DNA of 64,000 nt from Thalassobacillus devorans (GTDB lineage: Bacteria; Bacillota; Bacilli; Bacillales; Halobacillaceae). Below the pieces are notes generated by a model. It was not told the origin of the DNA and ran no database searches. It was given only the letters and a program-made list of their open reading frames with translations. A program made the translations under genes and the position numbers. The DNA lies in assembly GCF_900176565.1 (NCBI RefSeq), contig NZ_FXEH01000004.1, positions 496,001 through 560,000 of the forward strand. The letters are read 5' to 3'. Of the stretch, positions 10,218 to 18,165 are shown piece after piece (the first letter of the stretch is position 1; every line of letters starts with the position of its first letter).

Positions 10218-12020
10218 TTAAGCTTCTTGCCGTGTTACTAAACTCAACACCTTATCGCCGGGCTGGCCTTCCAATTTATTTTCCGAGGTAAAAAATTGAA
10301 CGCTTCCTTCATTTTTTAATATGGCTATCATGACCGAATCATCTGAAAGCCGAGCCTCGTAGTCTTCCAGTGTGAAGGATTTTGAAAGCTCCTCGGACTG
10401 GAAAACAAAGCCGTGTTCTATTCGTTTCATCAATGCTTCCCAGCTCATGCCTTCTTCGAATAAAATATTGCCATGCGTTGTATGAGCCAGGTCATTCAGA
10501 TGACCTTCCTCGTTTGATTTCAGGCTTAATTGATAGACATTGCTGCGGCCGAATTCCGCCATGAAATTTGTACTTACGAGCGCGTTATAAGAATCAAGCT
10601 CTGTTGCCGCTACCAGCTTATCATAAGGGGTAAGGTCTAAACGGTATTCGGTTTTTTCCGAGAGAATTTCTCCATAATAGACCTTTTTAAAGTCGTTTTG
10701 CTTCGCCAGTTGGACACGCTCCCACGAAGCTTCTGTTAACAATACTGGAACTTCAAGATTACGAAGAGCAGATGCCAGTTTTATTGTAAAATGGTTGCTG
10801 CCGACAATTAGTACCCCAGGGGTGGCATTAGCGGCAATACCCAGCTTCTGTGCCAGCCAGGTGATAGAAAAGCCATGGACTACAACTGTGGAAAAGACCA
10901 ATCCGAAGGTGAGCGGTACTAATATGGAGGCGTCCTCAAAGCCTTCATTGACAAGCACACTGGCAAAATAACCAGAAACCGTCAAGGCTACGATCCCACG
11001 AGGTGCAATCCATCCGACCAATATCCTTTCTTTAAGAGAAAGTTCTGTCCGAATCGTCGATAATAAGATGGAAAGCGGGCGGACAATGAACAGCATCAGG
11101 ATGACATACCAAAGGATTTCCATTTCCAGCATGGAAAGCAGGGTGTCTAGTGACAGGGAAGCAGTCAGCATGATGAATATTGCTGAGATCAGTAGAACGG
11201 ATATGTTTTCCTTGAAATGGCGCATGTCATTAATCGAAGAAATGTTCATATTGGCCATCGTCACCCCCATGGCCGTTACGGAAAGCAGACCAGTTTCATG
11301 CATGATTTCGTTTGGGATGGTGAAACAGAGAATGACCACAACGAATACAATTGGCGACTTCAGAAATTCAGGGATGTAACCATGCTTGAACATCCATGCA
11401 ATACACCAGCCTAACAGCCATCCAAGAAGAACAGCAAACCCTGATACAAGGAAAAACAATAACAGCTCCGTAACCGATACTTTTTCTAATACGAGAAATC
11501 GAATGATTTCATAAGAAAAAACAGCGAGAAGTGCGCCGAGGGGATCAACGATGATTCCTTCCCATTTCAGTATCGAAGCCGGCCGGGGCTTAAGTTTCGC
11601 CTGCCTCAGCATCGGCAGTACGACAGTCGGCCCTGTTACAATTAACAGACCTCCGATTACAAAAGAGACGGCCCATGATAATCCGGCTACATAATGAGCC
11701 GTGAAGGAACCAAGAATCCACCCCAGGAAAGCTCCCAGCGTAACGATTCTTACTACAGAGCGCTCGAGCCCTTTTATCTCCCGGAATGAGAGCTTTAAAC
11801 TCCCCTCGAATAAAATAATCGCAACCGCGATCGAAATGATCGGCTCATACACACCTGCAAAGGTTTCCTCCGGGTTCATAAAGCCGAAGATTGGTCCGGC
11901 TAATAATCCGACAACCGACATGACGACGATGGATGGCCATTGGAACCGCCACGCGATCCATTGAGAACCGATACCGAGCAAACCAATCATCATAAATAGA
12001 AATAAAGTTGAATCAAGCAT
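10218..12020 (-). CDS. monovalent cation:proton antiporter (CPA family) with C-terminal Rossmann-like domain
   Basis: About 600 residues. The first 400 form about 12 membrane segments of the Na+/H+ exchanger fold, including MSVVGLLAGPIFGFMNPEE, VIGGLLIVTGPTVVLPML and GWIAPRGIVALTVSGYFAS. From about residue 410 a soluble tail starts GVLIVGSNHFTIKLASAL, resembling a TrkA-N/RCK nucleotide-binding domain, though the glycine motif is degenerate. It probably exports Na+ or K+ in exchange for protons, fitting a halophile. ATG at 12020 gives an 8-base spacing from AAGGAG; the GTG two codons upstream is too close to it. Confidence 0.85.
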   Translation of the reverse strand: MLDSTLFLFMMIGLLGIGSQWIAWRFQWPSIVVMSVVGLLAGPIFGFMNPEETFAGVYEPIISIAVAIILFEGSLKLSFREIKGLERSVVRIVTLGAFLGWILGSFTAHYVAGLSWAVSFVIGGLLIVTGPTVVLPMLRQAKLKPRPASILKWEGIIVDPLGALLAVFSYEIIRFLVLEKVSVTELLLFFLVSGFAVLLGWLLGWCIAWMFKHGYIPEFLKSPIVFVVVILCFTIPNEIMHETGLLSVTAMGVTMANMNISSINDMRHFKENISVLLISAIFIMLTASLSLDTLLSMLEMEILWYVILMLFIVRPLSILLSTIRTELSLKERILVGWIAPRGIVALTVSGYFASVLVNEGFEDASILVPLTFGLVFSTVVVHGFSITWLAQKLGIAANATPGVLIVGSNHFTIKLASALRNLEVPVLLTEASWERVQLAKQNDFKKVYYGEILSEKTEYRLDLTPYDKLVAATELDSYNALVSTNFMAEFGRSNVYQLSLKSNEEGHLNDLAHTTHGNILFEEGMSWEALMKRIEHGFVFQSEELSKSFTLEDYEARLSDDSVMIAILKNEGSVQFFTSENKLEGQPGDKVLSLVTRQEA

Positions 12021-12103
12021 AGCCACGTCTCCTTAAAAAGCACTGGTAGATTTATCTTTTACTATCCAGTCCCAGTACATGCGCGGCTATGACAATTTTC
12101 AAA

Positions 12104-12135
12104 TAAAAAGCGGCCATTGGGATATGGCCGCTTAA
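12104..12135 (-). terminator. terminator after adhB-like gene
   Basis: On the minus strand AGCGGCCAT and ATGGCCGCT form a 9-bp stem followed by TTTTTATTT, 14 bases past the adhB stop. Confidence 0.8.
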
Positions 12136-12149
12136 TTCATGCTATTTGT

Positions 12150-13283
12150 TTATGGCTTCAGTACTACTTTGATGTTTCCATCTTCTTTTTTATCAAAAAT
12201 ATCATAGGCTTTGGCTGCATCATCAATCGGCATGCGGTGGGTGATGATGTCTGTAGGATCGAACTTGTTGTTTTCAATCATGTCATAAAGCATCGGCATC
12301 AAGTGGATGACGGGCGCTTGTCCCATTTTCAGGGAAACATTTCGACTGAAGAAATCTCCAATCGGGAAGCCATTTGCTTCCGTGCCATAAACACCAGTCA
12401 ATTGGACTGTACCAAACTTACGGACAGCCTGAGAAGATGTTACAATCGGACTGATTGTTCCAAATTGGTTGTCATGTTCGGAACCGAATTCTTCATTCGG
12501 AGGCACGGTCCCATCCATTCCTACACAATCGATGACAACATCCGCGCCGCCTTTAGTTTCCTCATGCAATAGAGCTCCGATATCTGGATTTTCTTTGAAA
12601 TCGAACGTCTCTACCTGATTGGTTTTTTTCGCATGCTCCAGACGGTGGTCAACCTGGTCGACCGTAATGACTCGCTCAGCTCCTTTGAGACGGGCGAATT
12701 TCTGAGCCATCAAACCAATTGGTCCACTTCCTAATATGACAACGGTGTCACCTTCTTTCACACCACTATGTTCGACACTCCAGTAAGCGGTAGGAATGAC
12801 ATCAGATAAAAACAATACGCTTTCGTCATCCAGGTTGCTGTTTTCGGGAACCTTGAACGAAGTAAAATCAGCATAAGGTACTCTTAAATACTCTGCCTGG
12901 CCTCCGGGAAAGTTTCCGAACATTTCAGTAAACCCGAATAAGCCGCCTATTTCACCGTGTGGGTTGGAGTTGTCGCATTGGCTTTCCATCTGGTTATTAC
13001 AGAAAAAGCATTCGCCGCACCCTATGTTGAATGGGATGACGACACGGTCACCTTTTTTCAGGTTCTTCACTTCAGGTCCAACTTCTTCGACAATACCCAT
13101 AGGTTCATGTCCGACAATGTAATCCTGTTCCGGCTCGATTCCACCTTTGTATAAATGAAGGTCAGAGCCGCATATCCCGCTGGCTGTTATTTTTACGATC
13201 ATATCATCCGGCTGCTGGATGGATGGAGCTTCAACATCTTTCACTTGCATGTTTTCTTTTCCTTGAAACGTTACTGCTTTCAT
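12150..13283 (-). CDS. adhB: zinc-dependent alcohol dehydrogenase, AdhB / formaldehyde dehydrogenase-like (MDR family)
   Basis: 377 residues, medium-chain dehydrogenase/reductase. Catalytic zinc ligands C38 (ASGICGSDLHLY) and H59-E60 (VGHEPMGIV) are present, as is the four-Cys structural zinc lobe (IGCGECFFCNNQMESQCDN). The NAD-binding Rossmann motif is VVILGSGPIGLMAQ. Length and sequence resemble B. subtilis AdhB and the glutathione-independent formaldehyde dehydrogenase group; the physiological substrate is not determined. A sigma-B-like promoter lies upstream (13316-13341). Monocistronic with its own terminator. Confidence 0.88.
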   Translation of the reverse strand: MKAVTFQGKENMQVKDVEAPSIQQPDDMIVKITASGICGSDLHLYKGGIEPEQDYIVGHEPMGIVEEVGPEVKNLKKGDRVVIPFNIGCGECFFCNNQMESQCDNSNPHGEIGGLFGFTEMFGNFPGGQAEYLRVPYADFTSFKVPENSNLDDESVLFLSDVIPTAYWSVEHSGVKEGDTVVILGSGPIGLMAQKFARLKGAERVITVDQVDHRLEHAKKTNQVETFDFKENPDIGALLHEETKGGADVVIDCVGMDGTVPPNEEFGSEHDNQFGTISPIVTSSQAVRKFGTVQLTGVYGTEANGFPIGDFFSRNVSLKMGQAPVIHLMPMLYDMIENNKFDPTDIITHRMPIDDAAKAYDIFDKKEDGNIKVVLKP

Positions 13284-13315
13284 TCCTTCACATCCTTTCT
13301 ATGTTGTAATGGGCT

Positions 13316-13341
13316 ATAACCATTTTATAGAAATTTTAAAC
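13316..13341 (-). promoter_or_regulatory. sigma-B-like promoter upstream of the adhB-like gene
   Basis: Read on the minus strand: GTTTAA, 14 bases, GGTTAT, against the sigma-B consensus GTTTAA-N12-14-GGGTAT (one mismatch). It ends about 33 bases before the adhB start codon, a sensible leader length. It suggests general-stress induction; not tested. Confidence 0.45.
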
Positions 13342-13433
13342 TCTGCTTCTTTTGCATTAGAGAGGAAGAGTAGCTGCTTTAATAGGGGGAATGTCACTCG
13401 CAATGAGGTATCAGAGGATTTGTTAAATAAGCC

Positions 13434-13465
13434 GTTAAAAAACGGCCGGAAATTTTCCGACCGTA
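13434..13465 (-). terminator. terminator after MBL-fold hydrolase gene
   Basis: On the minus strand ACGGTCGGAAA pairs with TTTCCGGCCGT (one mismatch), followed by TTTTTT, about 10 bases past the stop at 13475. Confidence 0.75.
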
Positions 13466-13474
13466 TAAAGGGAG

Positions 13475-14422
13475 TTATTTATTTTGCTTATTCAAGAGAT
13501 CAACAATGCCCATGGCACATACTTCGAAATCCACTTCCAATACCTGGTGAACAGGGTGAGTATCAGGGATATTGTGGTTTTGTAGATAATCCTGAACTAA
13601 CTGGTAGAGGCGCTTTTTGACACCTGCTTGTCCTTCATCATTAGCCAATGCCTCTTCGCCTGCTGCTACAAACTTTGGGAGCCATACTTCTACCTGCTGG
13701 AATACTTCTTCGGGTTGGGCCGATTCACCAAAATGGCCGAAATAGATTCGGTCGACACCGAGCGTACGGAATCGATCGATGGAAGCTTTCATAGCACCGG
13801 GATCGAACTGGTTCGGTGATGTAGAAGGCAAATAGAAGGTTAATCCTTTATCCTGGGTTTGATGATACCTTACACCGACTGTGTCTCCCGTGAAAATGCC
13901 GTTGCTTTTGGAATCATGGATGCTGAAATGGTGTTTGGCATGACCGGGTGAATCATAAAAGGTTAGGGTACAATCCGGACCGATATCCAGGGTTTCTCCA
14001 TCTTCTTTCACAAGCAGGCGGTCTTCTGGAATTGGAACAATGGGATCAAACAATTCATCGAACTTCTCTCCATAGACGGCACGGGCGCCGGCAATCAATC
14101 GGGATGGATCAGCGAGATGTCGCTTCCCGCGTGGATGTACTACTACTTCGGCATTAGGACATTCTTTCAATAAAAGTCCTGCCCCGCCTGCATGGTCCAG
14201 GTGAATATGGGTCACAATGATATAACGGATAGCTTCAGGATTGATATCCAATTCTTTCAGACCCTCAAGTACATACGGAATAGAGGGACTGGGTCCAGTT
14301 TCTATCAGAGTCAGGTGCTCTTCATTAAGTACATAGGTGCCTGTTCTGCCAGGCATCCCCAAATCATAACCATCAATTAACTGGATGCGGTTTCCTAATT
14401 CGATTGGAGCTTTTGTTTTCAT
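13475..14422 (-). CDS. MBL-fold metallo-hydrolase
   Basis: 315 residues. The metallo-beta-lactamase signature HIHLDHAGGA (HxHxDH) lies near residue 85; further metal-site candidates are the His in HPRGKRH, DSPGHAKHH, GDTVGVRY and FGHFG. The N-terminus (IQLIDGYDLGMPGRTGTYVL) is typical of the single-domain hydrolase group. No substrate can be assigned. ATG at 14422 is selected because GAGGTGAGCC precedes it; in-frame upstream codons lack an SD and have an atypical Cys/Arg-rich sequence. Confidence 0.85.
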   Translation of the reverse strand: MKTKAPIELGNRIQLIDGYDLGMPGRTGTYVLNEEHLTLIETGPSPSIPYVLEGLKELDINPEAIRYIIVTHIHLDHAGGAGLLLKECPNAEVVVHPRGKRHLADPSRLIAGARAVYGEKFDELFDPIVPIPEDRLLVKEDGETLDIGPDCTLTFYDSPGHAKHHFSIHDSKSNGIFTGDTVGVRYHQTQDKGLTFYLPSTSPNQFDPGAMKASIDRFRTLGVDRIYFGHFGESAQPEEVFQQVEVWLPKFVAAGEEALANDEGQAGVKKRLYQLVQDYLQNHNIPDTHPVHQVLEVDFEVCAMGIVDLLNKQNK

Positions 14423-14644
14423 TTGGCTCACCTCATAAAGAATTTCTGTCACTTCTTTACTACATTCACTTTTTAAACAAAAAATCCTTCTTTCTGACAG
14501 TCTTTTCAATGGGGAAAAAATCTAATCCGTCAAAAGTCATGAATACACTAGACCAATTAGCTGTTTTTTGAATAATTGTTAAAATTTTCAGTATTCTTTG
14601 CTACGGTTGAAGTATCAATTTATTCAAGGAGGAAGATACATAAG

Positions 14645-16144
14645 ATGCTGCCTGCAAAAGCGAAACAAATCATGGTAATGTTTCTGTGTTCTGTAATGTT
14701 GTTTGCCCCTTTTCAAGCCTATGATAATCCACAAGTTACCGCTTCTTCTGAAAATGAGGCCTTAACCGATCAGCTGAATATGATTATGGCAGATAAAAAA
14801 TTAGAAGGGGCCCTGGCAGGCGTCAGTATCCGCTCTGCCGAAACGGGTGAGATTATTTACGAACATGACGCTGATAAGCGACTGAAGCCGGCTTCTAATA
14901 TGAAGCTGTTGACCGCTGCTGCTGCATTAGAGGTTCTCGGACCTGACTATACCTTCCCGACTGAAGTTCTCGCCGAGGGAGAGATAAAAGGAAATAAACT
15001 GCATGGGGATTTATATTTGAAAGGGAAAGGCGACCCTACGTTGATGGAAAAAGACTTTGATACTTTAGCAAACGCGCTAAAAGGAGCCGGGATCAAAGAA
15101 GTGAAAGGAAATGTGATAGCGAATGACAGCTGGTACGATGATGTCCGGTTGTCCGAAGATATTTCCTGGAACGATGAAACGAACTATTATGCCGCTCAGG
15201 TTTCTGCCCTGACTGCCGCTCCTAATGAAGACTATGATGCAGGCACCGTCATCGTGGAAGCACATCCAGCGGATACAGCCGGGGAGCCTGCGGAGGTCAA
15301 AGTTGTACCGGAAAACGATTATGTAGAAATTATTAACCAGGCAAAAACTGTACCAATGAATCAAAAGAAGGATATTTCTATTGAACGTAAGCATGGAACT
15401 AACCAGATTATTGTAGAAGGTGAGATTCCTGTTGAAGGGTTCCGTTCCCGCTCCTGGGTTGCTGTCGATGAACCTTCCGGACTAGCATTGCATCTGTTCA
15501 GAAAAGCATTAGAGAAGGAAGACATAAAGGTAAAAGGGGAATTAGCTTGGGAGGGATCAGCTCCTGAGTCTGCTGAGTTGCTTGCTTCCAAAAAGTCGAT
15601 GCCATTGGAAGAGCTGTTAATACCCTTTATGAAACTAAGCAACAATGGACATGCGGAAACCTTAATAAAAGAAATGGGGAAAGTCGTTCACGGTGAAGGC
15701 AGCTGGGAAAAAGGGCTGGAGGTTGTGGAAGATTTCCTGATGGATATAGGAGTGGAAGCTGATACGCTACGACTACGGGATGGTTCCGGTATGTCCCATG
15801 TCAACATGGTACCTGCCCATGAAATTTCTGAACTATTATATCAAGTAAGAGGGAAAGAGTGGTATCCTGCATATTTAGCTTCCCTTCCCGTCGCCGGAAA
15901 CAATGATCGGTTTCTAGGGGGAACACTTCGTTACCGGATGAATGATACACCGGCAGAAGGCAATGTTAAAGCAAAGACCGGGTCTTTGACCGGAGTTACT
16001 TCACTGTCCGGTTATGTGACCAGCAAGGGTGGGGAAGAGCTGATTTTCGCTGTGGTATTGAATAATTACCTTGGATCGGTTCAGGATATTGAAGATGAAA
16101 TTGCTATCACATTGGCAGAATCCGAATTTAGTAGTGAAGAATGA
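14645..16144 (+). CDS. D-alanyl-D-alanine carboxypeptidase/endopeptidase, PBP4 family (S13)
   Basis: 499 residues with an N-terminal signal peptide (KQIMVMFLCSVMLFAPFQA), so secreted or membrane-associated. All three penicillin-binding motifs are present: S84-x-x-K87 (PASNMKLLT), S332-N-N (KLSNNGHAE) and K444-T-G (KAKTGSLTG). The large insert between the first two motifs is characteristic of the PBP4/DacB-DacC class. It trims or cleaves D-Ala cross-links in peptidoglycan. ATG at 14645 lies after AAGGAGG (a long 12-base spacing); an earlier in-frame ATG at 14576 would bury the signal peptide and has no SD. Confidence 0.92.
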   Translation: MLPAKAKQIMVMFLCSVMLFAPFQAYDNPQVTASSENEALTDQLNMIMADKKLEGALAGVSIRSAETGEIIYEHDADKRLKPASNMKLLTAAAALEVLGPDYTFPTEVLAEGEIKGNKLHGDLYLKGKGDPTLMEKDFDTLANALKGAGIKEVKGNVIANDSWYDDVRLSEDISWNDETNYYAAQVSALTAAPNEDYDAGTVIVEAHPADTAGEPAEVKVVPENDYVEIINQAKTVPMNQKKDISIERKHGTNQIIVEGEIPVEGFRSRSWVAVDEPSGLALHLFRKALEKEDIKVKGELAWEGSAPESAELLASKKSMPLEELLIPFMKLSNNGHAETLIKEMGKVVHGEGSWEKGLEVVEDFLMDIGVEADTLRLRDGSGMSHVNMVPAHEISELLYQVRGKEWYPAYLASLPVAGNNDRFLGGTLRYRMNDTPAEGNVKAKTGSLTGVTSLSGYVTSKGGEELIFAVVLNNYLGSVQDIEDEIAITLAESEFSSEE

Positions 16145-16152
16145 AATGAAAA

Positions 16153-16186
16153 AACGGACTCCTATATCTGGGGAGTCCGTTTTTGA
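16153..16186 (+). terminator. terminator after PBP4-type gene
   Basis: AACGGACTCC and GGGAGTCCGTT stem with TATATCT loop and a T5 tail, 9 bases after the stop. Confidence 0.88.
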
Positions 16187-16251
16187 TGTTTTTTTGAGGG
16201 ACACTCCTGACAAGCAGGATACTTTTTAATTCATATCTAACATCAAAAGAA

Positions 16252-16279
16252 CGATGCTGGAATATGCTGTCCAGCATCG
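16252..16279. other. isolated perfect hairpin in the convergent intergenic region
   Basis: CGATGCTGG and CCAGCATCG form a 9-bp stem around AATATGCTGT, with no T-run on either side, so it is not an obvious intrinsic terminator. It lies between a TATCTAACATCA copy at 16234 and the phased TGTCTA array that begins at 16288. The 304-bp gap between the two convergent genes holds no credible gene. Confidence 0.5.
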
Positions 16280-16287
16280 CCGCTTTA

Positions 16288-16418
16288 TGTCTAACATTCA
16301 TCAGGATTGTCTAAATAAAAATTGAATATGTCTAGTATTTTTCTCACTATGTCTAATAAACTTCAGAGAACTTCTAGTAACCGGCCTTCCTTGTCTAGTA
16401 CTCCAGCATGCTGTCTGG
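16288..16418. repeat. array of seven TGTCTA(A/G) motifs at 20-21 bp spacing
   Basis: Copies start at 16288, 16308, 16329, 16350, 16371 (degenerate CTTCTAG), 16392 and 16412 (TGTCTGG), so spacing is 20, 21, 21, 21, 21 and 20 bp. Only the first 6-8 bases (TGTCTARTA) are conserved; the remaining 13 or so differ in every unit. That is unlike a CRISPR or a simple tandem duplication, and more like helically phased binding sites. A related TATCTAACATCA lies at 16234. The array sits between two convergent genes. Confidence 0.75.
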
Positions 16419-16448
16419 TAAAAGGTAGACACGGAAGCAGATAAGGCA

Positions 16449-17684
16449 TCAGGCGGCTGGGTCGGAATCTGCTTCTTCATTGCGGTCAATGACGGCGGAA
16501 CCGACGATATCTCCTAAAACATTCGAGGCTGTACCAGCCATGCCAATCAGTACATCCACTCCAGCAATCAATGCGACAATTTCAAGTGGCAAGTTGAACA
16601 GGCTGAGTACGGCTGCCAACGTAACCAGTCCAGCAGCTGGAATACCAGCTGTCCCGATCGACAATAGTGTTCCGACTAATACAATGGTAAGAAAGTCCAT
16701 GACAGACAACTCAAGGCCAGTGATATTGGCTGCAAATACGATGGACACTCCCATCCGCAATGCCCCGCCATCTGAGTTAAATACAGCTCCGATTGGCAAG
16801 GAAAAATTGGCTGTGCGCTCGGATATACCTGCTTTTTTAGCTGAATCAATGGCAACAGGAAGGGAAGCAATACTGCTGGATGTAAAGAATGCAGTAAAAT
16901 ACGCTTCTTTTGTCTTTTTGAAAAAACCACGGATACTGACTTTTGCATACTTGAGAAAAGCTGTATAAACGAACAGCCACAACAGGATGACCCCGAGATA
17001 AAACACCCCGGTAAACGCCAGCAGCGATTGGAAAGTCTGCCAGCCCTGGCTCCCGAAAGAAGAAGCACTAATTGCGAATATTCCAATCGGAGCATAGAGA
17101 AGAATTCCTTTTAATAGTAAAAAGAATAACTCGTTGGCAGCAGAAAAAAACCGGTGTAATGTTTCTCCTGCATTACGCAGGTCGACTTTATCGGCGTATC
17201 TCATCCTGGCCATTCCCAAGCCGATGATGACGGCCAGGAAAAGAATACCCATCAGTTCCCCGGATGCGAAGACTTGAAAGATATTGTCCGGGACAATATT
17301 CAGTAATACATCCGAAAAACCTGGAGTTTCCGGTTTTTCTACTTGGGCATCAGGTAACGAAAGCTGAGAACCCGGATTGATCCATAATGCTAGAGCTACT
17401 CCGATGACGACCGCGGCACCTGTGGTCAGCCCGTAGTAGACGAGTAATTTGCCGCCGAGGCGACCTAAATGTCTCGGCTTCATCTGATTGATAGCCAGGA
17501 CAACGGTCAGGAAAATGACTGGAATTGCAATTAAGCTTAATAGGTTGATAAGAATCGTACCCAGTGGTTTCAGCACTTCCGCCTGTTGTCCGAAGATAAT
17601 GCCTACAGCAATACCTAACAGGAAGCCGATGGTCATTTTTAAAATAAAAGAAGAATGTTTGTATGTATGCCAGATTGTTTGCAT
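16449..17684 (-). CDS. dicarboxylate/amino acid:cation symporter (DAACS family)
   Basis: 411 residues, eight-helix plus re-entrant-loop architecture of the DAACS/GltP family. Diagnostic segments are the Ser-rich HP1 loop AFFTSSSIASLPVAIDSAKK (about residue 270) and PIGAVFNSDGGALRMGVSIV (TM7 region; the usual NMDG is changed to NSDG here). It probably takes up glutamate/aspartate, a C4-dicarboxylate or serine/threonine with Na+ or H+; the substrate is not decidable. GAGG lies 7 bases before the start. Confidence 0.88.
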   Translation of the reverse strand: MQTIWHTYKHSSFILKMTIGFLLGIAVGIIFGQQAEVLKPLGTILINLLSLIAIPVIFLTVVLAINQMKPRHLGRLGGKLLVYYGLTTGAAVVIGVALALWINPGSQLSLPDAQVEKPETPGFSDVLLNIVPDNIFQVFASGELMGILFLAVIIGLGMARMRYADKVDLRNAGETLHRFFSAANELFFLLLKGILLYAPIGIFAISASSFGSQGWQTFQSLLAFTGVFYLGVILLWLFVYTAFLKYAKVSIRGFFKKTKEAYFTAFFTSSSIASLPVAIDSAKKAGISERTANFSLPIGAVFNSDGGALRMGVSIVFAANITGLELSVMDFLTIVLVGTLLSIGTAGIPAAGLVTLAAVLSLFNLPLEIVALIAGVDVLIGMAGTASNVLGDIVGSAVIDRNEEADSDPAA

Positions 17685-17815
17685 GATTAAACCTCACTTT
17701 CACCTTGTTACTTAAAGTATAACAGGAAGAGATCATCACCATTAGGCAATTAGAATTATTTTTACTAATGTAAAGGTTTTCATTGTGAGAATAGATAAAA
17801 AAGTCAGAAAATATA

Positions 17816-17844
17816 TTGACATTCTTATTGGTATCTTGTAGCGT
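17816..17844 (+). promoter_or_regulatory. promoter of the S-box transcript
   Basis: TTGACA at 17816-17821, then 17 bases to TAGCGT at 17839 (a poor -10; the better TAGGAT at 17844 would give a 22-base spacer). It lies about 30 bases before the riboswitch, the right place for its transcription start. Confidence 0.45.
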
Positions 17845-17871
17845 AGGATTTAACTTAATTACGGAAAACAT

Positions 17872-17989
17872 CCTTATCGCGAGCAGGGGAGGAATTTGGT
17901 CCCGTGAACCTGCAGCAACCTGTTATTTTCTCTAAGGAAATAATAAGGTGCTACGTCCAACAGACGCTGTTGTCTGAAAGATGAGGAAG
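17872..17989 (+). ncRNA. SAM riboswitch (S-box, SAM-I class)
   Basis: The characteristic order is visible: CTTATCGCGAGC (P1 5' strand plus K-turn-side element), GGGGAGG, GGTCCCGTGAACCTGCAGCA continuing into ACC (the P2/P3 core), GGTGCTACGTCCAACAGACG (the J3/4-P4 region), then TGAAAGATGAGG, whose GATGAG re-pairs with CTTATC to close P1. An intrinsic terminator follows directly. In the family, SAM binding stabilises the anti-antiterminator and stops transcription; so the downstream SSS symporter should be expressed when SAM or methionine is low. Confidence 0.92.
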
Positions 17990-18026
17990 AGAAAAGCCTC
18001 TTCCTCCGGGAGAGGCTTTTCTTTTT
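17990..18026 (+). terminator. S-box regulated intrinsic terminator
   Basis: AGAAAAGCCTCT and AGAGGCTTTTCT form a 12-bp stem around TCCTCCGGG, with a T-rich tail. It directly follows the SAM riboswitch aptamer and is the expression platform. Confidence 0.92.
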
Positions 18027-18165
18027 GTTATGTGAAAGGGCATCCCTAAAAAGGGTTTTCTAAATGACAGGGGGATTTTTATTAATTTTAAACTCATTAA
18101 ACTGATAAATATAATAGGATTTTAAGCAGCCAAGAAGTTTAACATATTTTTAAGGAGGCAGAAGA

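Noticed and set aside
16288-16418. CRISPR array
   Set aside because: Conserved part is only 6-8 bases and the unit is 21 bp; too short for repeats and spacers, and no cas genes in the window.
16301-16489. 62-codon minus-strand frame covering the TGTCTA array (RH-repeats)
   Set aside because: It overlaps the end of the DAACS symporter and its periodicity simply follows the DNA motif; no SD.
18087-18115. Second promoter between the S-box terminator and the SSS gene (TTTAAA-N17-TATAAT)
   Set aside because: Good -10 but poor -35; mentioned with the gene, not listed as a feature.
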